Assembly (NCBI GenBank): GCA_021784615.1
Contig: JAJYHU010000379.1
Coordinates: forward strand, 1 to 6,153
Origin: Acidobacteriota bacterium
Lineage (GTDB): Bacteria; Acidobacteriota; Terriglobia; UBA7540
Direction: 5' to 3'
DNA length: 6,153 nt
Below the pieces are notes generated by a model. It made no database searches. It was not told the origin of the DNA and was given only the letters and a program-made list of their open reading frames with translations. Below, one piece after another: positions 1-6,145 of this stretch (position 1 is the first letter of the stretch; each line of letters begins with the position of its first letter). Both the position numbers and the translations under genes were made by a program.

Positions 1-209
1 TACGGTCGTCCATTCGACCTCGACTTTATGTCCTTGCTCGGGGCCAGGTGGTCGTGATGTCACATCCATGTGGCCAATACCCTAAAGCATTTTTTACCAA
101 AGGGCAATTCCGGTCAAGCAGTTTCGGCATCTTCGCCAAGTCTGCTGCCCCAGCTCCGGACATCGGAGCCGAACCTAAAAGACGGCCGGTAACCTGAAAC
201 GCCTTTAAG
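1..209. other. Non-coding left flank
   Basis: I see no recognisable gene here. Two short frames run in from the left edge on the + strand. One stops at TGA 55-57 after 18 codons. The other stops at TGA 195-197 after 64 codons, with mixed codon use and no recognisable motif. Either could be the tail of an upstream gene, but neither can be supported. A small inverted repeat (GCTCCG 153-158 with CGGAGC 164-169, 5-nt loop) is present. It has no T-run on either side and so is a poor terminator candidate. The segment most likely separates the foldase gene from whatever lies to the left. Confidence 0.45.
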
Positions 210-239
210 TTGTTCCTCTGTTCGAGACTGGCTTATAAT
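210..239 (+). promoter_or_regulatory. Probable sigma70-type promoter of the foldase gene
   Basis: A perfect -10 hexamer TATAAT lies at 234-239. The best -35 partner is TTGTTC at 210-215, which matches only the first three bases of TTGACA, at an 18-nt spacing. Transcription would start near 246 and give a leader of about 27 nt before the ATG. The strong -10 and weak -35 suggest modest basal activity or help from an activator. The -10 is seen directly; its use as a promoter is inferred. Confidence 0.6.
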
Positions 240-263
240 CAGGAAGGTTAAGTTTAAGCATCC

Positions 264-267
264 GGAG
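264..267 (+). promoter_or_regulatory. Ribosome binding site of the foldase gene
   Basis: GGAG ends 5 nt before the ATG at 273, which is good Shine-Dalgarno spacing. An in-frame TAA at 255-257 rules out any longer start, so this site and the ATG fix the N-terminus. Confidence 0.75.
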
Positions 268-272
268 TATTC

Positions 273-2204
273 ATGTTCAGACTATTCAAGAAGCACCGGG
301 AGAAGGTGAAGAAGTACCTTTTGGTATTCTTCTTAAGCATTGTTTCTCTCGGCATGATCCTGGTTTTCACCCCGCTGGGCGGCGGAGACGTTGAGCAGAA
401 TCAAGCAAACGTCCTGGCGACGATCGGCGGATCTCGCATCACCACTCAGGAATTGATGCGGCTGGTTAACAACCAGTTGCAGAGCTCCTCGCTGGGTGAC
501 GATCCGCACCTTGTGCCACTGATCGCCGGCCGGATGCTGGACAACATGGTCCTTCAGCAGGCGCTGACCTTGCAGGCCAAGAAGATGGGGCTGGAGGTTT
601 CCGACCAGGAACTTCGTTCGAGTCTGGAAGCAATTCCCTGGCTTTATCCCGACGGTCATTTTGTGGGAATGCAGGCTTACCAGAACACGGTGCAGCAGCA
701 AACCGGGATGTCCACCAGCGAATTTGAAAGGCAGGTCCGCGATAGCCTGCTGATCCAAAAGATCCAGGCTGTCATCTCGGACGGAGTGGAAGTCACTCCC
801 GCCGAGGTGCACAGCGAGTTTGAGCGCCAGAACCTGAAGGCAAAAATTCGCTACGTGGTTTTTGATCCCAGCAAATTCCTCAAGACTGTTCCGATCACCC
901 CGGCGGCGCTCGAGAGCTTTTTCAAACAAAATGCCGCGCGTTATCAGCAAAAGGAGCAGCGTCAGGTCCGCTATGTCTTGATAACACCGGATGACGTTAG
1001 GTCCCAGGCGAGCGTCAGCGAAGATGAAATGAAGCAATACTACACCGCTCATCTTGAGGACTACCGGGTGCCGAACCGCGTGAAAGTCGCTCATATCCTT
1101 TTCAAGACCACCGGGAAAAGTCCGGCGCAAGTGAAGGCTCTGGAAAAGACCGCCCAGGACGTGCTTGATAAAATCAAGGCCGGGGCGGACTTCGGGCAAA
1201 TGGCCAAAAAATATTCCGAAGACACCAGCGCATCAAACGGCGGCAACATCGGCTGGATTGTGCACGGCCAGACCGTGAAAGAGTTTGAAGACGTGGCTTT
1301 TGCCATGAAGCCGGGGCAGGTCAGCGGCCTGGTTCACACCAGCTACGGCATCCATATCATCAAGGTTCTCGACAAACAGACAGCGCATCTCCAGTCGTTT
1401 GACGACGTCAAAAATTCCATTCACTCAACCCTGATGGCGCAAAAACTTGCCCAGGTTGAGCAGGACTATGCGAACAAGCTGGACGGCCAACTTAAAGCCA
1501 ATCCCGGCCAATTTGCAACCATTGCCCAGAAGGCGGGGCTGAAAGTCAGCGAAAGCCCGCTGTTCCAGTACAACCAGACCGTTCCGGACTTCGGTTCGAA
1601 CGACGCCTTCCAGAACCTGACGTTTGAGCTGAAGCAGAATGAAGTCGGGCAGGCCATTACCGTCCCCAAAGGCACGGCGATCATCCAGTTGGTCAAGATC
1701 GTGCCGGCTCATGTCCCCCAGCTGAAAGACGTGCAGGCCATGGTGGAAGAGGACTACCGGGCGAAGGAATCGAAAGTCATTGCCCACCAGAAAGCCATTG
1801 CTTTTGCGGCGCAGGTCAAAAAAGGGGATTTCCAGAAAATCGCCCGCGCCGACGGTCTTGACGTAAAGGAAAGCTCGGACTTTACCCGGCAGGATTCCGT
1901 TCCCGGCCTGGGACCCGGGCAATCTTTGCAGGGCGCCTTTACGATGGCGCCGGGCGAATCAAGCGGCGTACTGTCGGTGGAGGGCAACGACGTGGTGATC
2001 CAGGTTGTCTCCCACTCTCAGCCGGATGAGAGCAAGTTTGCTTCCCAGCAGGAGCAGATTCGCGAGCAGCTTCTCAGCCAAAAGCGGAACCTGGTGTTTG
2101 AGCTTTACAGCCAGAACCTGAAGCAACAGCTGATACTCTCCGGCAAGCTGAAAATCAACTCCGCGGGTCTCAAGACGTTCCTCGCCTCTTACGCGAACCA
2201 GTGA
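273..2204 (+). CDS. Membrane-anchored SurA/PpiD-type peptidyl-prolyl cis-trans isomerase (parvulin family)
   Basis: Likely a periplasm-facing foldase/chaperone that helps envelope or outer-membrane proteins fold. It has 643 residues, close to E. coli PpiD (about 620). The N-terminus is basic (FKKHREKVKK), followed by one hydrophobic segment at about residues 15-33 and no obvious signal-peptidase site, so it is probably a single-pass anchor with a periplasmic body. Residues 45-200 look like the SurA N-terminal chaperone region. A parvulin (PpiC) domain spans about 269-368, with the family blocks HILFK (His274), FGQMAKKYSED, GGNIGW and YGIHIIK (His361). Both parvulin histidines are kept, so catalysis is plausible, whereas E. 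coli PpiD is known to be nearly inactive as an isomerase. Residues 412-604 form two related blocks (see findings). The C-terminus is glutamine- and lysine-rich and probably helical. The gene seems monocistronic: a hairpin and a new promoter follow it. The PPIase family call is firm; PpiD orthology is less certain. Confidence 0.88.
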   Translation: MFRLFKKHREKVKKYLLVFFLSIVSLGMILVFTPLGGGDVEQNQANVLATIGGSRITTQELMRLVNNQLQSSSLGDDPHLVPLIAGRMLDNMVLQQALTLQAKKMGLEVSDQELRSSLEAIPWLYPDGHFVGMQAYQNTVQQQTGMSTSEFERQVRDSLLIQKIQAVISDGVEVTPAEVHSEFERQNLKAKIRYVVFDPSKFLKTVPITPAALESFFKQNAARYQQKEQRQVRYVLITPDDVRSQASVSEDEMKQYYTAHLEDYRVPNRVKVAHILFKTTGKSPAQVKALEKTAQDVLDKIKAGADFGQMAKKYSEDTSASNGGNIGWIVHGQTVKEFEDVAFAMKPGQVSGLVHTSYGIHIIKVLDKQTAHLQSFDDVKNSIHSTLMAQKLAQVEQDYANKLDGQLKANPGQFATIAQKAGLKVSESPLFQYNQTVPDFGSNDAFQNLTFELKQNEVGQAITVPKGTAIIQLVKIVPAHVPQLKDVQAMVEEDYRAKESKVIAHQKAIAFAAQVKKGDFQKIARADGLDVKESSDFTRQDSVPGLGPGQSLQGAFTMAPGESSGVLSVEGNDVVIQVVSHSQPDESKFASQQEQIREQLLSQKRNLVFELYSQNLKQQLILSGKLKINSAGLKTFLASYANQ

Positions 2205-2212
2205 TGAGCAAC

Positions 2213-2238
2213 GGCGCAGGGAATGCTCTCCCTGCGCC
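2213..2238 (+). terminator. GC-rich hairpin after the foldase gene (terminator-like, no T-tract)
   Basis: GGCGCAGGGA (2213-2222) pairs perfectly with TCCCTGCGCC (2229-2238), giving a 10-bp stem and a 6-nt loop. It starts 9 nt after the stop codon. The bases that follow (TGGCCTTC) do not form a T-run, so a classic intrinsic terminator is not shown. It could end transcription with Rho or protect the 3' end of the mRNA. Its position directly after a stop and before a promoter favours a boundary role. Confidence 0.55.
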
Positions 2239-2277
2239 TGGCCTTCAAAACTCTCCTCCACCCCGGCGATATGCAGC

Positions 2278-2306
2278 TTGACCCTCGCGGACCTATCCGA
2301 CATAAT
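2278..2306 (+). promoter_or_regulatory. Near-consensus sigma70-type promoter for the beta-oxidation genes
   Basis: The -35 TTGACC (2278-2283) and -10 CATAAT (2301-2306) each match the consensus at five of six bases, with the ideal 17-nt spacer. Transcription would begin around 2313 and leave a leader of about 30 nt carrying the ribosome binding site of the next gene. I see no clear palindromic operator overlapping it. It is probably the promoter for the dehydrogenase/hydratase gene and, by read-through, the thiolase. Confidence 0.65.
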
Positions 2307-2332
2307 TCCCCCTTAGCTTTTTCCAAACCAGC

Positions 2333-2340
2333 AAGGGGGA
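2333..2340 (+). promoter_or_regulatory. Ribosome binding site that supports the GTG start at 2344
   Basis: The purine run AAGGGGGA lies 3 nt before GTG 2344. An in-frame TAG at 2314-2316 leaves no alternative start upstream, and the Rossmann strand begins only a few codons after the GTG. The GTG start is therefore well supported despite the short spacing. Confidence 0.65.
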
Positions 2341-2343
2341 ACC

Positions 2344-4764
2344 GTGCAGGAGATCCGCAGAGTTGCAGTTTTGGGAGCGGGAACCATGGGAGCTCGAATT
2401 GCGGCGCACTTTGCCAACGCTACCGTGCCTTGTGTTTTGCTCGATATCGTGCCGGATGAGGCTGGTCCGGGCGCGCAAAAAACCTTGCCGTCCGCGAACG
2501 GCTCCAAAGCCCGCAACCGAGTGGCGCAAGCGGGCCTGGAAGCGGCGCTTGCTTCCCGCCCCCCATCGTTTTTTGTTCCCGACGCGGCCCGGCTGGTCAC
2601 AGTTGGAAATTTCGAGGACCATCTCAACTTGATTCAGGACTGCGACTGGGTCATTGAGGCGGTCACGGAAAACCGCGCTATCAAGCAGGAGCTCTATCAA
2701 AAGGTCGAGCAGTTTCGAAAGCCCGGGACCGTCATCAGCTCCAACACATCCGGAATCTCTATCGGGAGTTTGGCGGAAGGAATGCCGGAAGACTTTCGCC
2801 GGCACTTTCTCGGCACGCACTTTTTCAATCCGCCCCGCTACATGAAGCTCCTGGAAGTGATTCCCGCGCCCGACACGCTTCCCGAGGTGGTCAAGGCAAT
2901 TTCGAATTTCGGCGATTTGGCGCTGGGAAAAGGAATTGTCCTTGCCCACGACACGCCGAACTTTATCGCCAACCGCATTGGAACTTTTTTCATGATGGAC
3001 GTCCTCGAACGACTGGTACAGGACGGCTACAGCATCGAGGAAATCGACCTGCTGACGGGGCCTGTGATGGGTGTGCCTAAATCCGCCACCTTTCGCCTTC
3101 TGGATTTAGTCGGGCTCGACGTGATGGTTCACGTTGTAAAGAATCTCTCTCGAGCGCTCCCCGATGATGAGCGCCTGGATGTTTTTACTATGCCGGAATT
3201 CGTCGACGGAATGCTTGCGAGAAAGTTGCTGGGAGAGAAAACCGGGCAGGGGTTCTATAAGAAAATAGGAAGCAAAGGCCCGGCCGGGAAAAGCGGAGAG
3301 ATTCAAACTCTCGATCTAACCAGCTTTGAATACCGCGAGCGGCAGAAGCCGAAGTTCCCGGCTCTCGACGTGGCCCGCAACATTGATGACGTGGGCCGGC
3401 GCGTGGCCTCGCTTTTCGATTCTCCCGGCCGGGTTGGGGAATTTTATCGAAAAGTCCTGGGAGATACTTTCCACTATTCGGCCAACCGCATTCCGGAAAT
3501 TTCCGACGACGTTGCGTCCATCGATAACGCCATGAAATGGGGCTTTAATTGGGAAGCCGGAGTGTTCGAGCTTTGGGACGCGATCGGCACGGAAAAGATT
3601 GTCCGACAATGGGAAAAAGACAACAGGGCAGCGCCGCCGCTAGTGCAGAAGTTGCTCAGGTTCGACGGGAAGACCTTTTACGTTTCCGAGAACGGCTCCA
3701 AACGCGTGTTTGATCTGGCGAGCGGAAATTACGCGCCGATGGAAGATTCGAGAGGCGTCCTGCTGCTTGCGGTGCTGAAGGACCGCAAGAAAGAGATCAA
3801 GAGAAACGCCGGAGCCAGCTTGGTGGACCTGGGCGACGGGGTTGTGTGCCTTGAGTTCCACTCCAAAATGAACACGGTCGGCCCCGACACCGTGCAGATG
3901 GTTCACGCCGCTCTGAAAGCCTTGCAGGAAGAGTTTGAGGCGCTGGTGATCGGCAACCAGGGCGCCAACTTTTCGGTTGGGGCCAACCTGCTGCTGATCC
4001 TGATGGCGATTGAGGAGGGCGATTGGGACGAAATTCATCAAATGGTGCGAGAGTTCCAGAATGCCAACATGGCTCTCAAGTACGCTCCGAAGCCTGTGGT
4101 GTGCGCGCCGTTCGGGCTTGTGCTGGGCGGCGGCGTGGAAATGGCGCTGCATGCGGCGCGGGTGCGCGCTGCGGCGGAAACTTACATGGGCTTGGTGGAA
4201 GCGGGCGTGGGGCTGATCCCGGCGGGCGGAGGGACCAAGGAAATGCTGGTGCGCGCCTTGGACGCCGTTCCGAGCGACGAGGAGGCCGATCCGCTGCTCT
4301 ATATCAAGCAGGTGTTTCTCAACATCGGGATGGCCAAAGTGTCGTCGAGCGCGGAGGAAGCACGGCGCTTGGGATACCTTTCCGCGCGGGATTCCGTCAG
4401 CATGAATCGCGACCGGCAGATTGCTGATTCAAAACAAGTGGCCCTCGATTTGGTCAAGCTGGGCTGGCGGCCCGGAAAGCCCCGCGACGACGTCCGGGTG
4501 CTGGGCCAGGAGGCGTTTTCCAAGATGAAGCTGGCCCTGCACCTGATGCGCCGCTCGGAACGCATTTCCGATTACGACGTGGTGGTGGCGACCGAGCTTG
4601 CAAAAATTCTTTCCGGCGGGGGGGAATTTACTTCCCCCCAGCAGGTCTCTGAACAATATCTGCTGGACCTTGAGCGCGAAGCTTTTGTGAGCCTTGCGGG
4701 CCGCAAAGGCACCCATGAGCGCATTCAGCACATGCTCAAAACCGGAAAGCCGCTGAGGAATTGA
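2344..4764 (+). CDS. fadN: Bifunctional 3-hydroxyacyl-CoA dehydrogenase / enoyl-CoA hydratase, FadN-type
   Basis: Carries out two steps of fatty acid beta-oxidation in the cytoplasm: hydration of trans-2-enoyl-CoA to 3-hydroxyacyl-CoA, then NAD-dependent oxidation to 3-ketoacyl-CoA. It has 806 residues; Bacillus FadN is about 790. Domain order is dehydrogenase first, hydratase last, the reverse of E. coli FadB. The NAD-binding Rossmann fold covers about residues 5-195, with G11-A-G-T-M-G16 and Asp34 at the end of the second strand. The dehydrogenase active site is visible: Ser136 in SSNTSG, His159 in GTHFFNPP, Glu171 in LLEVIP and Asn210 in FIANRIG. The dehydrogenase C-domain runs to about 306, and a second degenerate copy (about 345-435) contains the FELWDAIG block. 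The hydratase (crotonase) fold covers about 495-690, with both catalytic glutamates: Glu599 in GGGVEMAL and Glu619 in GLVEAGVGLIPAGGGT. The region after 700 is a helical C-terminal extension. GTG start. It lies 133 nt upstream of its thiolase partner and is probably co-transcribed with it. The gene symbol is by architecture, not by proven orthology. Confidence 0.9.
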   Translation: MQEIRRVAVLGAGTMGARIAAHFANATVPCVLLDIVPDEAGPGAQKTLPSANGSKARNRVAQAGLEAALASRPPSFFVPDAARLVTVGNFEDHLNLIQDCDWVIEAVTENRAIKQELYQKVEQFRKPGTVISSNTSGISIGSLAEGMPEDFRRHFLGTHFFNPPRYMKLLEVIPAPDTLPEVVKAISNFGDLALGKGIVLAHDTPNFIANRIGTFFMMDVLERLVQDGYSIEEIDLLTGPVMGVPKSATFRLLDLVGLDVMVHVVKNLSRALPDDERLDVFTMPEFVDGMLARKLLGEKTGQGFYKKIGSKGPAGKSGEIQTLDLTSFEYRERQKPKFPALDVARNIDDVGRRVASLFDSPGRVGEFYRKVLGDTFHYSANRIPEISDDVASIDNAMKWGFNWEAGVFELWDAIGTEKIVRQWEKDNRAAPPLVQKLLRFDGKTFYVSENGSKRVFDLASGNYAPMEDSRGVLLLAVLKDRKKEIKRNAGASLVDLGDGVVCLEFHSKMNTVGPDTVQMVHAALKALQEEFEALVIGNQGANFSVGANLLLILMAIEEGDWDEIHQMVREFQNANMALKYAPKPVVCAPFGLVLGGGVEMALHAARVRAAAETYMGLVEAGVGLIPAGGGTKEMLVRALDAVPSDEEADPLLYIKQVFLNIGMAKVSSSAEEARRLGYLSARDSVSMNRDRQIADSKQVALDLVKLGWRPGKPRDDVRVLGQEAFSKMKLALHLMRRSERISDYDVVVATELAKILSGGGEFTSPQQVSEQYLLDLEREAFVSLAGRKGTHERIQHMLKTGKPLRN
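4619..4639 (+). repeat. Perfect G/C-run inverted repeat inside the dehydrogenase/hydratase gene
   Basis: GGGGGGAA (4619-4626) pairs with TTCCCCCC (4632-4639) around the 5-nt loop TTTAC. Seven G residues run from 4618 to 4624. The repeat encodes the residues GGEFTSP near position 760. The structure is certain as sequence; any function is not. Confidence 0.6.
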
Positions 4765-4774
4765 GGGCGGATCA

Positions 4775-4795
4775 TTTCATCTTTTGGCGATGAAA
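4775..4795 (+). repeat. Small hairpin in the gap between the dehydrogenase/hydratase and thiolase genes
   Basis: TTTCATC (4775-4781) pairs with GATGAAA (4789-4795) around a 7-nt loop, starting 10 nt after the stop codon. The stem is AT-rich and is not followed by a T-run, so it is unlikely to terminate transcription. It might mark an mRNA processing or stability site between the two genes. The rest of the 133-nt gap contains a TTGACG at 4809-4814 with no matching -10 at usual spacing, so I see no second promoter. Confidence 0.4.
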
Positions 4796-4886
4796 GACTG
4801 AACATCTGTTGACGGAAATGGGTCATCGTGCCGCGCGTCCGCAGGAAGCATCCAACTAAAGGTAAGTTTTGTTGCTTGAGATGAAC

Positions 4887-4891
4887 AGGAG
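4887..4891 (+). promoter_or_regulatory. Ribosome binding site that fixes the thiolase start at ATG 4898
   Basis: AGGAG ends 6 nt before ATG 4898. An in-frame TTG at 4892 directly abuts this site and could not be initiated from it. An in-frame TGA at 4877-4879 blocks anything longer. ATG 4898 is therefore preferred over the longer TTG reading by two residues. Confidence 0.8.
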
Positions 4892-4897
4892 TTGGTT

Positions 4898-6079
4898 ATG
4901 GAAGAAGCCGTAATTGTTTCGATTACCCGCACCGCGGCGGGCAAGGCCCCGCGCGGCGTGCTGCGGAACACTCGGCCCGACGATCTGGGCGCGGCCGTGA
5001 TCCAAGAGGCGGTGAAGCGCGTGCCGGGGCTTGATCCGGCCGAGATTGAAGACGTGATTCTGGGCTGCGCCATGCCCGAAGCGCAGCAGGGCAACAACGT
5101 GGCGCGCATCGCCTCGCTCCGCGCCGGCCTGCCGGTGACCTGTTCGGCGATGACCGTCAACCGCTTCTGCTCTTCAGGCCTCCAGGCGATTGTGCTCGCC
5201 GCCGAGCGCGTCATGGCGGGATTCGGCGACGTGATCGTGGCCGGAGGCACGGAGAGCATGAGCATGATTCCCATGGGCGGGTTTCATTTTTCCCCCAATC
5301 CTTACCTGGTGGAACATTATCCCGACGCCTACCTCAACATGGGACTCACCGCGGAAAATCTTGCCAGGAAATATCAGATCACCCGCGAGCAGCAGGACGC
5401 GTTTGCGCTACGCAGCCATGAACTGGCGCTTGCGGCGATTGGTGCGGGCAAGTTTAAGGACGAGATCACGCCTTTTGAAATTGTCGAAGTCAGCTTGAAC
5501 GGCAAAGACAAGCCGCGAACCCGCAAATTTGTTTTTGACACCGATGAGGGCCCGCGGCGCGATACTTCAGCGGAAGCCCTGTCGAGGCTCAAACCCGCTT
5601 TCCGCGCGGGCGGCACGGTGACGGCGGGCAATTCCTCGCAGATGAGCGATGGCGCGGCCGCTGCGGTTGTGATGTCGTCGGGCAGGGCGAAAGCTCTGGG
5701 CGTGAAGCCGCTGGCCCGGTTTGTGAGTTACGCGACAGCGGGAACGCTGCCGGAGGAAATGGGCATGGGTCCCGTCTTCGCGATTCCCAAGGCCCTGAAG
5801 TATGCCGGCCTCGGGCTTGCGGAGATCGACCTCATCGAACTCAATGAAGCTTTCGCGGCGCAGGCGCTGGCCGTCATCCGGCAGGCCGGCCTCGACATTG
5901 ACAAAACCAACGTGAACGGCGGCGCCATTGCTCTGGGACATCCGCTGGGCTCGACGGGCGCCAAGCTAACGGCCACCTTGCTTGGGGAAATGAAGCGGCG
6001 GAAAGCCCGCTACGGCATGGCGACCATGTGCATCGGCGGCGGCATGGGTGCAGCAGGAATTTTTGAAAATCTCCAGTAG
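4898..6079 (+). CDS. fadA: Acetyl-CoA acyltransferase (3-ketoacyl-CoA thiolase)
   Basis: Catalyses the last step of beta-oxidation in the cytoplasm: CoA-dependent cleavage of 3-ketoacyl-CoA into acetyl-CoA and an acyl-CoA shortened by two carbons. It has 393 residues, the usual thiolase length. All catalytic blocks are present: nucleophile Cys91 in NRFCSSGLQ, the NEAF block at 316-319, His348 in GGAIALGHPLGSTGA and the acid/base Cys378 in MCIGGGMGAAG near the C-terminus. The thiolase N-domain covers roughly residues 1-260 and the C-domain roughly 268-392. The motif GGTESMS at 117-123 is typical. Its place just downstream of the FadN-type gene argues for the degradative thiolase I role rather than a biosynthetic acetoacetyl-CoA thiolase, although sequence alone does not settle chain-length preference. 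It probably forms a functional set or complex with the upstream protein. No internal breaks or unusual residues were seen. Confidence 0.92.
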   Translation: MEEAVIVSITRTAAGKAPRGVLRNTRPDDLGAAVIQEAVKRVPGLDPAEIEDVILGCAMPEAQQGNNVARIASLRAGLPVTCSAMTVNRFCSSGLQAIVLAAERVMAGFGDVIVAGGTESMSMIPMGGFHFSPNPYLVEHYPDAYLNMGLTAENLARKYQITREQQDAFALRSHELALAAIGAGKFKDEITPFEIVEVSLNGKDKPRTRKFVFDTDEGPRRDTSAEALSRLKPAFRAGGTVTAGNSSQMSDGAAAAVVMSSGRAKALGVKPLARFVSYATAGTLPEEMGMGPVFAIPKALKYAGLGLAEIDLIELNEAFAAQALAVIRQAGLDIDKTNVNGGAIALGHPLGSTGAKLTATLLGEMKRRKARYGMATMCIGGGMGAAGIFENLQ

Positions 6080-6136
6080 GCTAGGCTACCGCTTTGTTCG
6101 GGAGGCGGCAATCCCGCAAGCGCGCGGCAACCACCA

Positions 6137-6145
6137 GGAAAGGAA
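6137..6145 (+). promoter_or_regulatory. Likely ribosome binding site of a gene starting beyond the right edge
   Basis: AGGAAAGGA lies 8 nt before the window end, 57 nt after the thiolase stop, with no start codon yet in view. The short distance and same strand suggest a further operon member. Its identity cannot be seen. In the Bacillus fadN-fadA-fadE order it would be an acyl-CoA dehydrogenase. Confidence 0.45.

Noticed and set aside
1..57. Possible C-terminal tail of an upstream gene (18 codons to TGA 55-57)
   Set aside because: Too short to test. No motif is recognisable, and another frame is open for longer over the same stretch.
333..1199. Long open frame on the - strand (288 codons) opposite the foldase gene
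   Set aside because: It is wholly antisense to a gene with clear parvulin motifs. Its translation shows no recognisable domain and is rich in His, Arg and Leu, as expected for a shadow frame.
2223..2459. 78-codon + strand frame spanning the intergenic region
   Set aside because: It crosses the hairpin, the promoter and the start of the dehydrogenase/hydratase gene in a different frame, with no ribosome binding site or recognisable product.
2293..2949. Open frame on the - strand (218 codons) opposite the start of the dehydrogenase/hydratase gene
   Set aside because: It is antisense to the conserved Rossmann domain and runs through the promoter and ribosome binding site of that gene. No recognisable motif.
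4023..4427. 134-codon + strand frame inside the dehydrogenase/hydratase gene
   Set aside because: It overlaps the catalytic hydratase region in another frame, and its Gly/Arg-rich product is typical of GC-rich out-of-frame reading.
4809..4814. TTGACG as a -35 box of a separate thiolase promoter
   Set aside because: The sequence 16-18 nt downstream is GC-rich (CCGCGCG) and offers no -10 element.
4892..4897. Longer thiolase start at TTG 4892
   Set aside because: The TTG directly abuts the AGGAG ribosome binding site, leaving no spacing, while ATG 4898 has a 6-nt spacer.
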